This document shows positions 23,760 through 30,828 of a stretch of DNA of 30,828 nt, one piece after another. This DNA comes from Lysobacter_F sp035645555 (lineage in GTDB: Bacteria > Pseudomonadota > Gammaproteobacteria > Xanthomonadales > Xanthomonadaceae). Within the stretch, counting starts at the first letter, position 1, and each line of letters begins with the position of its first letter. The notes under the pieces are model-generated. The model was not told the origin of the DNA. It was given only the letters and a program-made list of their open reading frames with translations, and did no database searches. Made by a program: the position numbers and the translations under genes. The stretch covers positions 1-30,828 of the forward strand of contig DASQMI010000095.1 in NCBI GenBank assembly GCA_035645555.1. The letters are read 5' to 3'.

Positions 23760-24239
23760 ATGCATTCCCTCAGGACGTCAGGCAGCGCATTGGCGCTGCT
23801 GCTCGCCGGCTGCGCGAGCATCGGCGAACCCGCGCCGTGGGCACTGGAGCGCAGCAACCCCGGCCCGCTGCCGCCGCCCGCGGCCGGCACGTTCTCGCGC
23901 GTGGTGCGCGTGCCCGCCGGCTCCGAATTCGTCTACTTCACCGGCCAGACCGGCACGCGGCCGGACGGCACCACCCCGGCGGCGATCGAGGAGCAGGTCG
24001 AGCTGGCGCTGGAGAACGTCGCCGCGTTGCTCGCGGCGCACGGCATGGACGCGTCCCACGTGGTCAAGGTGACGTTCTACCAGACCGATCGCGCCACCGA
24101 TCGCGAGCGCATGCGCGCGGCGTGGACGCGCATGTTCGGCGCCACGCCGCCGGCCACCACGCTGCTGTTCGTGCAGGGACTGGCGCGGCCGGAATACAAG
24201 TTCGAGATCGACGTGGTGGCTGCGCGTCCGGCGCGCTAG
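23760..24239 (+). CDS. RidA/YjgF family lipoprotein
   Basis: A 159-aa protein with a RidA fold behind a lipoprotein signal. The lipobox LLAGC places the lipidated cysteine at C18, followed by a short linker. The domain shows FVYFTGQTG, AIEEQVELALENVAALLAAHGMDASHVVKVTFYQTD, PPATTLLFVQGLARPEYKFEIDVVAA; the arginine of GLARPEYKFEID corresponds to the RidA substrate-carboxylate arginine, so enamine/imine deaminase chemistry is possible. Canonical RidA is cytosolic, so a membrane-anchored periplasmic form is unusual and its substrate is unknown. It is convergent with the App1-like gene, 15 bases from its stop. Confidence 0.88.
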   Translation: MHSLRTSGSALALLLAGCASIGEPAPWALERSNPGPLPPPAAGTFSRVVRVPAGSEFVYFTGQTGTRPDGTTPAAIEEQVELALENVAALLAAHGMDASHVVKVTFYQTDRATDRERMRAAWTRMFGATPPATTLLFVQGLARPEYKFEIDVVAARPAR

Positions 24240-24254
24240 CACCGCGACTACGCA

Positions 24255-25451
24255 CTAGGGCGGGTTGCCCTCGATGCCTTCCGTCGCCGCCTCGCCGAGC
24301 GTGGGGCGGGCGAGGTCGCGCTGCACCTCCTTCGCGATCGACGGCAGCGCGGCGGCGTCGATCAGCCCGAGCGACACCGCGTGCTCGGCGATCGCAAGGC
24401 TGTCGGCAACGCGCAGCATCGGCACGCGGGTGCCGGCAACACGCTCGATCCACGAATCCACCCCGCGGTCGTACGTGCTGTCGGTGCCGGGGTCGACGTC
24501 GCGGATGTAGATCGCGGCGATGCGCTCGCCGAATTCGCGCGCGGCTTCGGCATACAGCTCGGCATCGGCCTGGCCGGAATCGCCGAGCAGCACCCAGCGC
24601 AGCTGCGGCATGCGCGCGATCAGCTCGCGCGCGCGTTCCAGCTTGTGGCCATGGCCTGGCGTCTTGATGAACTTGCCCGTGTCGGTGCCGATGTCGCGCA
24701 GGTAGATCGGGCCGAACGGAATGCCGTTGAGCTCGATGAAGTCGTCGAGCAGGTCGTACAGGTTCCACGGCGAGCTCGACACGTAGAACAGCGGATTGCG
24801 CCCGGCGCCGTCGGCGCCGGCCTGCAGCGCCTGATAGAGCTTGGCCACGCCGAGCAGCGGCTTGCGCGTGCGCGCGTTGTGCAGGAAGGTCAGCTGCGCC
24901 GCCGTCTTCCAGTCGGTGATGCTGCTCTGTAGGACGGTGTCGTCGATGTCGGAAATGATCCCGATGCGCGCCGTCGGCAGCACCTGAAGCACCGGTTGCG
25001 GGGTGAGCAAGGTGCCGTCGGCGAGGCTGACGCAGGCGTGGTCCCACAGCGTGTCCGCCGGCGGTGCAGTCGGCGCCAGGCGCGCGTTGTAGTAGCCCTC
25101 GTGATCGGTCACCACCTCGGCGCTGGCATCGCGAAAGCGCACGCGAAGCGTCACGCCCGGCACCTCGTCGCTCTCGAATCGCCGATAGGTGTTGAGCAGG
25201 TTGTCCCACCAGCTGTCGCTTTCACCGGGGCCGCCCTGCGGCGCTTCGGCAAGCACGCGGCCGAACAGTTCCACCCCCTGCGCGTCGGCGAACGCGCGAT
25301 ACGCGGCGATGTGGCGCGGCCGCCGCCAGCCGAGCCGGTTCGACAGCCGCAGTGCGGCGCGGTCGTACACGTCGTCGGCGTCGATCACCAGCTGCTTGAG
25401 ATAGCGCGTGACGTGCGCGGGCCAGCGGTGCGAGGGTATCGGTTCCGACAT
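24255..25451 (-). CDS. App1-family (DUF2183) phosphatase
   Basis: A 398-aa cytoplasmic protein. Residues 1 to about 160 form an N-terminal region with FGRVLAEAPQGGPGESDSWW and a beta-rich VTLRVRFRDASAEVVTDHEGYY segment. From about 163 there is a HAD-like catalytic domain with the DxDxT motif D168-I-D170-D-T172, FYVSSSPWNLYDLLDDFI, LRDIGTDTGKFIK and LLGDSGQADAELYAEAAREF. This is the family of yeast App1 phosphatidate phosphatase; bacterial members are common but their substrate is not established. The ATG at 25451 has GGAG nine bases upstream. It is divergent from the metallopeptidase-like gene. Confidence 0.92.
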   Translation of the reverse strand: MSEPIPSHRWPAHVTRYLKQLVIDADDVYDRAALRLSNRLGWRRPRHIAAYRAFADAQGVELFGRVLAEAPQGGPGESDSWWDNLLNTYRRFESDEVPGVTLRVRFRDASAEVVTDHEGYYNARLAPTAPPADTLWDHACVSLADGTLLTPQPVLQVLPTARIGIISDIDDTVLQSSITDWKTAAQLTFLHNARTRKPLLGVAKLYQALQAGADGAGRNPLFYVSSSPWNLYDLLDDFIELNGIPFGPIYLRDIGTDTGKFIKTPGHGHKLERARELIARMPQLRWVLLGDSGQADAELYAEAAREFGERIAAIYIRDVDPGTDSTYDRGVDSWIERVAGTRVPMLRVADSLAIAEHAVSLGLIDAAALPSIAKEVQRDLARPTLGEAATEGIEGNPP

Positions 25452-25576
25452 TGCGGAAGCTCCGGCGAGCGGGGACGGGTGGAGTCTGTCGGGCGCGCGT
25501 TCGACGGCGCGTGGAGGCCCGCTGCGACCCATCGGCGCCCTGGCGCATCCTTTCGTCGACCCCTGGGGAGCTGCCC

Positions 25577-26440
25577 ATGTTCCGATTTCCGACCTCCATC
25601 CGCCGTGCGTGGCCGGGGCTGCTTGCCCTGCTGCTCGCATTGCCGGCGTACGCGCAGGTGGCGCAGGACGATGCGGTGGTCGCCCGCCTGCACGCCGCCG
25701 GCCAGCGCCACGAGACGCCGCACGTGGTGCTGTGGAGTGCGCCCGAAGCACTAGGCGAGACCGAGGCCGAGGCGCTCGCGAACGCGCTGGAGCAGGGCGT
25801 GGTGGCGATCGGCGCGCTGCTCGGTACGCAGCTGGACACCGCGCATTACGCCGAGGACAAGGTGCACGTGTTCGTCGCGCGCGGCATCGACGTCTCGCAC
25901 GTCTACGGCGGCTACCGTCATCCGCAGTACGACAAGCCGTACCTGTTTCTCGACGTGCGCAGGGTGCGCGGCGGGCGCGCGCCGTACCTGCACGAGCTGA
26001 CCCACCTGCTGGCATGGCGGTTCGGCTCGCACTCGCTGCGCGAAGGGCTGGCGAGCTACGTGGAGCTGGAACTCGCGGCGGCCGGGCACGGCCGCAGTTC
26101 AGGGCTGTTCGGCATGACCGACCGCGACGCCGCACACGGACGGGCGCTCGCGCTGCTTGCGACGGAGCCGGCCGCAGGGATCGTCCCGCAGCTCGGCGGC
26201 CGAGGCGGTCCCGAGGGCGGCGTCACCGGCACCGACGATGCCGCCTCGCGCGAGACCTACTACGTGCTGGCGCAGTCGTTCGTGCGCTTCCTGGTCGAGC
26301 GCATCGGGCTGCCGGAGTTCCTGCAGGTGTATGGCGACGACGATCCGGACGCGGCGGTCGCGCGGCTGACCGGAGCGCCGATGGACGTCTGGCGCGCACG
26401 TTGGCTGCAGTCGCTGCGCGGCGCGCCGGCGGGCGGCTGA
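25577..26440 (+). CDS. Exported HExxH metallopeptidase-like protein
   Basis: A 287-aa protein with a signal peptide (about residues 1-26, ending LPAYAQ). A zinc site HELTH is at 139-143, with a downstream EGLASYVELE segment giving E156 as the likely third ligand, the pattern of MA-clan gluzincins (HExxH ... EGLA.Y.E). The HExxH-to-Glu spacing is short compared with M1-like enzymes. ETYYVLAQSFVRFLVERIGLPEFLQVYG continues the helical domain often seen after such sites. GGGGAG six bases before ATG 25577 decides the start, though the frame is open upstream. Followed 64 bases later by an exported serine hydrolase on the same strand; both probably act in the periplasm. The substrate is unknown. Confidence 0.85.
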   Translation: MFRFPTSIRRAWPGLLALLLALPAYAQVAQDDAVVARLHAAGQRHETPHVVLWSAPEALGETEAEALANALEQGVVAIGALLGTQLDTAHYAEDKVHVFVARGIDVSHVYGGYRHPQYDKPYLFLDVRRVRGGRAPYLHELTHLLAWRFGSHSLREGLASYVELELAAAGHGRSSGLFGMTDRDAAHGRALALLATEPAAGIVPQLGGRGGPEGGVTGTDDAASRETYYVLAQSFVRFLVERIGLPEFLQVYGDDDPDAAVARLTGAPMDVWRARWLQSLRGAPAGG

Positions 26441-26504
26441 TCGCGCGCTGCGACGTCCTGTCGCCCGGCGGCATCCTTATCTTGAGACCACGATGGAGCT
26501 CCGC

Positions 26505-27656
26505 ATGATCCGCATGAACCTGCTCGCCGCCAGCCTGGCCGGCGTGCTCGCCATCCTCGTTCCGGCCGCGCCGGTGTACCCGGCGCCGCCGGCGCGCGTG
26601 GACGCCGCCGCGCTGCAGGCCGCGCTCGCGCCGGCGGTCGAGCGCGCGGCAGCCAACGGTTTCAGCGGTGCGGTGTTGGTCGCCAACGGCGAGCGCGTGT
26701 TGTTCGAGCGAGCGGTGGGCGTCGCCGATCCGAGGAGCGGCGCGGCGATCGCCGACGACACCCGGTTCAACCTCGGCTCCACCGGCAAGTTGTTCACCAC
26801 GGTCGCGGTGTTGCAGCTGGTCGAGCGCGGCAAGCTCGACCTCGACGCGCCGATCGGGCGCTACCTGCCGCACTGGCCGGTGGCGAGCGTGCGCGAGAAA
26901 GTCACGCCGCGCATGCTGCTGCAGCACACCTCCGGGCTCGGCGCGTTCTGGGGCGAAGCGTTCGAGGCGCGTCGTGCCGAACTGCGGCGGCTGCGCGACT
27001 ACCAGCCGCTGCTGACGCAGGAGCCCGCGTTCGAACCGGGCAGCGCGTGGCGTTACAGCAACACCGGCTACATGCTGCTCGGGCTGGTGATCGAGGCGGT
27101 GTCCGGCGAGGACTATTACGACTACGTCGCGCGCCACGTGTTCGCGCCGGCCGGCATGCGCGACACCGGCTACTTCGAACCGGATGGCCGTGCCGATCGC
27201 GTGGCGCGGCCGCATGCCGGCGGCAGCGGCGAGGACGCCAGGCGCACGTTGCCGATGCCGGAACCGCGCGGCGGCGCGGCTGGCGGCGGCTATTCGACGC
27301 CGCGCGACCTGCTGCGCTTCCACCGCGCATTGCTCGGCGGCAAGCTGCTGGGCGCGAAGACGCTGGACCTGCTGTTCGCGCCGGTGGCGCTGCCCGGCGA
27401 GGACGGCCGGCGTCCGCCGCACGGGCTCGGCATGCTGCGCTACGACACTGCCGCCGGCACGGTGTACGGCCATCCGGGCGGTGCGCCCGGCGTCAGCGTC
27501 GAGTTCCGCGGGGCGCGCGAGAGCGGCTGGGCGGTGATCGTGATGGGCAATGCCAACGCGCTGCGCGCCACGCCGGTGGCGCAGGACGTGATGGCGGCGA
27601 TCGCCGCCAGCGGCGGCCCCGACCTGCGCGGCAACCTGCGCATGCAGCCGCGCTGA
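26505..27656 (+). CDS. Exported serine hydrolase (beta-lactamase class C/DD-peptidase fold)
   Basis: A 383-aa exported protein. The signal peptide covers about residues 1-30. Active-site motifs are SxxK as S92-T-G-K95, Y184-S-N186 (YSN, the YxN motif), and HPGG replacing the KTG triad near the end (GTVYGHPGGAPG). HxG at the third motif is typical of esterase- or peptidase-type class C relatives rather than true AmpC beta-lactamases, so antibiotic resistance should not be inferred. GGAG six bases upstream favours the ATG at 26505 over the ATG at 26493. It follows the metallopeptidase-like gene in the same direction, and a strong hairpin closes the unit. Confidence 0.92.
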   Translation: MIRMNLLAASLAGVLAILVPAAPVYPAPPARVDAAALQAALAPAVERAAANGFSGAVLVANGERVLFERAVGVADPRSGAAIADDTRFNLGSTGKLFTTVAVLQLVERGKLDLDAPIGRYLPHWPVASVREKVTPRMLLQHTSGLGAFWGEAFEARRAELRRLRDYQPLLTQEPAFEPGSAWRYSNTGYMLLGLVIEAVSGEDYYDYVARHVFAPAGMRDTGYFEPDGRADRVARPHAGGSGEDARRTLPMPEPRGGAAGGGYSTPRDLLRFHRALLGGKLLGAKTLDLLFAPVALPGEDGRRPPHGLGMLRYDTAAGTVYGHPGGAPGVSVEFRGARESGWAVIVMGNANALRATPVAQDVMAAIAASGGPDLRGNLRMQPR

Positions 27657-27667
27657 CGCGGGCGCGT

Positions 27668-27701
27668 CACGCCTGCGGCACGGGGGAATGCCGCAGGCGT
27701 G
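27668..27701. terminator. Bidirectional hairpin between convergent genes
   Basis: A perfect 13-bp stem, CACGCCTGCGGCA (27668-27680) and TGCCGCAGGCGTG (27689-27701), with an 8-base loop lies in the 58-base gap between the serine hydrolase and TetR genes. No T-tract is present, but placement and stem strength suggest a shared 3'-end element. Confidence 0.75.
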
Positions 27702-27714
27702 CGCGTCGCGCCGC

Positions 27715-28347
27715 TCAGCCGCCGCGCGGCTTGCGGGCGGCCTCGACCAGCGCGCGGATCGCCCAGCGCCGAACCTTGCGCGCGTCGGTCTCGTCGAGCT
27801 GCAGCACGTCCTTGCATACCACCATCGCCTCGGTGCCGATCACCAGCGCGAGCGCTCGCGTTAGCGTCGGCAGCGCGGCGGGGCGGAACTGCGCGCGCGC
27901 CGGCTCCAGCGCCGCTTCGATCAGCGGCGTGCGGCGGTTCTGCCGTGCCGGCAGTTCGGCGCTGTCCTCGCCGTCCAGGCCGCGCTGCACCGAGTGGGCG
28001 AGCATCAGCCGCAGTGCCGGCTCGTTGGCCTCGATCATGTCGTGCAGCACCGCCTCGACCTGTTCGAGACGGCCGACCGGATCGTCGCCGCTGCCGGCCT
28101 TGAACAGCGCCTCCGGCTCCGGCGTGGCGACGTCGAGCGACGCCTCGGCAAGCAGCGCCTCGACGTTGGGGAAGTAGCGGTACGCGGTGGCGCGCGACAC
28201 CAGCGCTTCCTCCGCAATCTCCTCCAGGCTCGGCTTGCGGCCCTGCTGCATCAACCGGGACGCGGCGCGCAGCAGATCCTTGCGGGTGCGGTGGCGCTGG
28301 TTGGCGCGCGCGGGCGCGGCGGCCTGCGCCTTCGAGGTACGGGGCAT
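27715..28347 (-). CDS. TetR family transcriptional regulator
   Basis: A 210-aa regulator. The helix-turn-helix is SLEEIAEEALVSRATAYRYFPNVEALLAEAS at about 40-70, preceded by a basic N-terminus, with a ligand-binding helical domain to the end (LEQVEAVLHDMIEANEPALRLMLAHSV). It starts one base after the stop of the SnoaL-like gene, so they form one operon with the promoter ahead of the latter. An inverted repeat flanks that promoter, which makes autorepression of the pair likely. The inducer is unknown. Confidence 0.93.
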   Translation of the reverse strand: MPRTSKAQAAAPARANQRHRTRKDLLRAASRLMQQGRKPSLEEIAEEALVSRATAYRYFPNVEALLAEASLDVATPEPEALFKAGSGDDPVGRLEQVEAVLHDMIEANEPALRLMLAHSVQRGLDGEDSAELPARQNRRTPLIEAALEPARAQFRPAALPTLTRALALVIGTEAMVVCKDVLQLDETDARKVRRWAIRALVEAARKPRGG

Positions 28348-28348
28348 G

Positions 28349-28771
28349 TCAGTCCTGCGGCAGTTGCTGGAAGATCGCGGCGAGATCGAGCCAGACCTGC
28401 TCGCGCTTGATGTCGCCTGCGTCGCTGAATTCCACCACGTGCAGCAGGCGGAATTCGAGCGGGCGGTCGCGGCCTTCGAGGCCGAACGGACGCCCGGCGG
28501 CCTTGCCGCTCCAGCGCGATTCGTCGATCAGAAAATTCTCGCCGTAGAGCCGGCGCAGGCATTCCACCTTGCCATCGGCGAGGTCGGCGAACAGGTTGAC
28601 GTAGAAGCCGCGTGCGGCGTCGCGGCCGTGGGTGGGGCCGGTGGGGTAGCCGACGATGTCGTGTTCGACATCGTCGGTGAGGGTGGCGAGCACGCCGTCG
28701 ACATCGTCGCTGGCTTCGAAGCCGAAGTGCTCGTCCATCTTGCGGTCCATCTGGGCGGGGGTGAGGGCCAT
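28349..28771 (-). CDS. SnoaL-like (NTF2-fold) protein
   Basis: A 140-aa cytoplasmic protein: MDEHFGFEASDDVDGVLATLTDDVEHDIVGYPTGPTHGRDAARGFYVNLF and then strands with LEFRLLHVVEFSDAGDIKREQVWLDLAAI, matching nuclear-transport-factor-2-like polyketide-cyclase/SnoaL proteins. Family members bind or isomerise small hydrophobic molecules; this one's ligand is unknown. It is the first gene of the operon with the TetR regulator, which probably senses a related small molecule. No Shine-Dalgarno is obvious before the ATG at 28771. Confidence 0.88.
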   Translation of the reverse strand: MALTPAQMDRKMDEHFGFEASDDVDGVLATLTDDVEHDIVGYPTGPTHGRDAARGFYVNLFADLADGKVECLRRLYGENFLIDESRWSGKAAGRPFGLEGRDRPLEFRLLHVVEFSDAGDIKREQVWLDLAAIFQQLPQD

Positions 28772-28800
28772 GGCGGTGTGCGGCTGAGGAAGATGTGCGC

Positions 28801-28843
28801 ACTGTAATGAGACAAAAATCTCAAGTCAATATGTGTGTCTCAT
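28801..28843 (-). promoter_or_regulatory. Promoter and candidate TetR operator of the SnoaL-tetR operon
   Basis: On the minus strand, a -35 TTGACT (28829-28824) and a -10 TACAGT (28806-28801) are separated by 17 bases, close to the sigma-70 optimum. Eight-base inverted arms ATGAGACA (28807-28814) and TGTCTCAT (28836-28843), 21 bases apart, bracket the -35 and spacer. A smaller inner inverted repeat GAGA/TCTC is at 28809-28822. Repressor binding here would occlude RNA polymerase. The island is conspicuously AT-rich in this genome. Confidence 0.75.
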
Positions 28844-28877
28844 ATGGGCCGCCCGCGCCACGCCGCCGCCCGCCGGA

Positions 28878-29312
28878 TCAGCTTCGCCGGCTGCGCCGCG
28901 CCAGCCACATCCCGGCGAGCACGGCCGCGCCGCCGAGCACGACCGGATGGGTCAGCCGTCGACCCCAGCGCGTCTCGCGCACGTCGTCGAACACGCCCTC
29001 GACGACGTTGACGCGGTCGGCCGCCATCAGCATCAGCCAGTGGCGGATGTCGTTCTCGCTCAGCCGGTAGGCGGCGCGGCGGATGACGCCGCTCAGCCCT
29101 GACGGCGGCACGCTGGTGCCGAACACCGGCGTGATCGTCGGGCGTTCGACCGAGCGCAGCACTTCGACGTTCTGCTGCTGCTGTTCGGGCTCGTCCCAGT
29201 GCACGCCGTCCAGGCGCGGCGGCGTGCGCTCCATCGGCACCGCCGGACGCTGCGTGGGATCGAGATCGGCGCCCCAGCCGTGGACGCGGGTGGGATCGTG
29301 AGGAACGCTCAT
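28878..29312 (-). CDS. Small tail-anchored membrane protein, unknown
   Basis: A 144-aa protein with a polar N-terminal half (TRVHGWGADLDPTQRPAVPMER, then a Gln run EPEQQQQNVEVL), a central helix SENDIRHWLMLMAADRVNVVEGVFDDVRETRWG and a single C-terminal hydrophobic segment (HPVVLGGAAVLAGMWLA) ending in arginines. This suggests a tail-anchored inner-membrane protein. GGGAGG lies five bases before the ATG at 29312. It starts 32 bases after the alcohol dehydrogenase gene in the same direction, so the two are probably cotranscribed. I recognise no family. Confidence 0.75.
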   Translation of the reverse strand: MSVPHDPTRVHGWGADLDPTQRPAVPMERTPPRLDGVHWDEPEQQQQNVEVLRSVERPTITPVFGTSVPPSGLSGVIRRAAYRLSENDIRHWLMLMAADRVNVVEGVFDDVRETRWGRRLTHPVVLGGAAVLAGMWLARRSRRS

Positions 29313-29344
29313 GGTGACCTCCCGGTGTGTGATGCGCGGTGCGC

Positions 29345-30505
29345 TCAGTGCACGCGTTCGCCGTGCGGCGGTACCAGCACGGGCTTGATGCATTCGTCCA
29401 GCTTCGAGGAGAACACGTGATACGCGTCGGCCACCTCCTCCAGCGGGAAGCGGTGGGTGATGATCTCGCGCGGCACGATACGGCCGGACTGGATGTGCTC
29501 GATCAGCCGCGGCAGGTGGCGCTTCACGCTCGCCTGGTTCATGCGCAACGTCAGGCCCTTGTTGACCGCGTTGCCGATCGGCACCGCGTTGAACGTGGGC
29601 CCGTACACGCCGACGATCGACACCGTGCCGCCCTTGCGCACCGAGTTGATCGCCCAGTGCAGCGCGGTGGCCGCGCCGGCCTGCAGCTTGAGCTTCACGC
29701 CGGTAAGGTGCTGCATGGCACTGCCCGACGCCTCGCAGCCGACCGCGTCGATGCAGACGTCGGCGCCGAGCCAGTCGGTCATCTTCTTGATGTGCACGGC
29801 CATGTCCTGGACGCTGCGGAAGTCGACCGTTTCGCACGGCGCCCATCGGCGCGCGAACTCAAGCCGGTACTCCACGCAGTCGACCACGATCACACGGCCG
29901 GCGCCCATCAGCCAGGCGCACTTGGCCGCGAACAGCCCGACCGGGCCGGCGCCGAACACCACCACGGTGTCGCCTTCCTTGATGTCGCCCATCTCCGCGG
30001 CCTGGTAGCCGGTGGGGTAGGCGTCGGTCAGCAGCACCGCGTCCTCGACGTGGAGGTCGTGCGGGATCACGGTCGGGCCGATGTCGGCGAACGGTACGCG
30101 CACGTACTCCGCCTGGCCGCCGTCGTAGCCGCCGGCCGTGTGCGAATAGCCGTAGATCGCGCCGATCGCTGACGCCTGCGGATTGGTGTTGTGGCAGTTG
30201 CCGTACAGCTCGCGCTGGCAGAAGTAGCAGGTGCCGCAGAAGATGTTGAACGGCACCAGCACGTGGTCGCCGACTTTCAGGTTCTGCACCGATGCGCCGA
30301 CTTCCTCGACGATGCCGGTGAACTCGTGGCCGAAGATGCTGCCCACGCGCGTGTCCGGCACCAGTCCGTGGTAGAGGTGCAGGTCGGAGCCGCAGATGCA
30401 CGAGCGGGTGACGCGCACGATCGCATCGTTGGGATGCTCGATCGACGGCTCGGGCACGTGCTGGGCGCGCACGCGGTACGGCCCGCGGTAGGTGGTCGCA
30501 AGCAT
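29345..30505 (-). CDS. Zinc-dependent alcohol dehydrogenase (formaldehyde-dehydrogenase-like)
   Basis: A 386-aa medium-chain dehydrogenase. The catalytic zinc site uses C38 in CICGSDLHLYHG and H60-E61 in GHEFTG; the structural zinc lobe has C90, C93, C96 and C104 (CGTCYFCQRELYGNC). The Rossmann fold shows VVVFGAGPVGLFAAKCA. The extended insert LTGVKLKLQAGAATALHWAINSVRKGG resembles glutathione-independent formaldehyde-dehydrogenase/threonine-dehydrogenase-type members, so the substrate may be formaldehyde or another aldehyde/alcohol. GAGGAG is well placed before the ATG at 30505. It is divergent from a Rossmann-fold oxidoreductase gene and followed by a small membrane protein. Confidence 0.93.
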   Translation of the reverse strand: MLATTYRGPYRVRAQHVPEPSIEHPNDAIVRVTRSCICGSDLHLYHGLVPDTRVGSIFGHEFTGIVEEVGASVQNLKVGDHVLVPFNIFCGTCYFCQRELYGNCHNTNPQASAIGAIYGYSHTAGGYDGGQAEYVRVPFADIGPTVIPHDLHVEDAVLLTDAYPTGYQAAEMGDIKEGDTVVVFGAGPVGLFAAKCAWLMGAGRVIVVDCVEYRLEFARRWAPCETVDFRSVQDMAVHIKKMTDWLGADVCIDAVGCEASGSAMQHLTGVKLKLQAGAATALHWAINSVRKGGTVSIVGVYGPTFNAVPIGNAVNKGLTLRMNQASVKRHLPRLIEHIQSGRIVPREIITHRFPLEEVADAYHVFSSKLDECIKPVLVPPHGERVH

Positions 30506-30756
30506 CGGGGTCTCCTCGGTGCGCACGGCGGTGGCGTTCCAGAGGGAGAGGCAACGTCCGTGCCAGCGCGCGGCCTGTCGTGCCGTTGTCGGCACCGGTG
30601 CCGGCCCGGCAAGTTTTTCCGCGCGCGCACGCCTTGCCGGGCGGCCGCGCATGAGGCACGAGCGGGATTTACGTCTGCCGCAAAAGCCTCGCGCTGGTGG
30701 CGGCCGGGGGCGCTGACTAGGCTGCGCGCCTCTCTTCCCATGTCGGACCGTCACAC

Positions 30757-30828
30757 ATGAGCACCTCGCACGATTCCACTCCCGATCTCGGCGTCCTCGG
30801 CACCGGGCGCATGGGCACGCGGCTTGCC
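30757..30828 (+). CDS. Rossmann-fold oxidoreductase, N-terminal fragment (F420/NADP-type)
   Basis: The first 24 codons of a gene cut by the window end. After MSTSHDSTPDL it reads GVLGTGRMGTRLA, the GxGxMG dinucleotide-binding fingerprint at the start of NADP-dependent oxidoreductases such as the coenzyme-F420-dependent NADP reductase-like or 6-phosphogluconate dehydrogenase-like families. The frame is open to the end. No further assignment is possible. Confidence 0.7.
   Translation, partial: MSTSHDSTPDLGVLGTGRMGTRLA

Noticed and set aside
26505..27656. Annotation as an AmpC beta-lactamase
   Set aside because: The third motif is HPG rather than KTG and the context is a general exported hydrolase, so only the fold family can be claimed.

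Overview
This window reads as chromosomal DNA of a high-GC gammaproteobacterium of the Xanthomonadaceae/Rhodanobacteraceae type (Lysobacter, Luteimonas or Dyella-like). The pointers are the strong G/C third-position bias, the HutI/HutF/HutU histidine pathway, many intergenic REP-like copies beginning GTAGGAGCGGCTT, and a secreted PNGase A-like protein. The genus is an inference. No rRNA, tRNA, CRISPR array, transposase or integrase was found.

Region 1 (1-10181): hutI and hutF are divergent. A PEP-mutase/isocitrate-lyase family enzyme follows, then an alkylation-repair pair (AdaA-AlkA fusion translationally coupled to ogt). Next are an exported nucleotide pyrophosphatase-like lipoprotein, two small exported proteins, a strong intrinsic terminator, a dense REP cluster and hutU. 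hutH and hutG are not in the window, so the hut genes are split by unrelated genes and REP clusters.

Region 2 (about 10182-12750): a compositionally distinct, AT-richer two-gene unit. It encodes a 489-aa ParB/Srx-fold protein with a long Ala/Ser-rich linker and a helical C-terminal domain, followed 6 bases later by a D12-class adenine-N6 DNA methyltransferase. This looks like a transferred cassette and is the best candidate for an undescribed modification or defence system.

Region 3 (12865-18254): a soluble hybrid sensor kinase with four PAS-like modules, a PhnB-like VOC protein and a secreted PNGase A/PNGase H+-like protein.

Region 4 (18255-19506): a second, less GC-rich patch. A membrane-anchored thioredoxin-like protein overlaps, by ATGA, a 74-aa exported six-Cys peptide carrying a CxxCH motif.

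Region 5 (19507-24239): an operon of DUF2975 membrane protein, Xre regulator and small membrane protein, with a palindromic candidate operator. It is followed by DUF1801, a membrane protein, DUF2188, upp, a small acidic protein and a RidA-like lipoprotein.

Region 6 (24255-30828): an App1-like phosphatase, an exported HExxH metallopeptidase-like protein, an exported serine hydrolase, a SnoaL-TetR operon with a readable promoter and operator, a zinc alcohol dehydrogenase with a small membrane protein, and the first 24 codons of a Rossmann-fold oxidoreductase.
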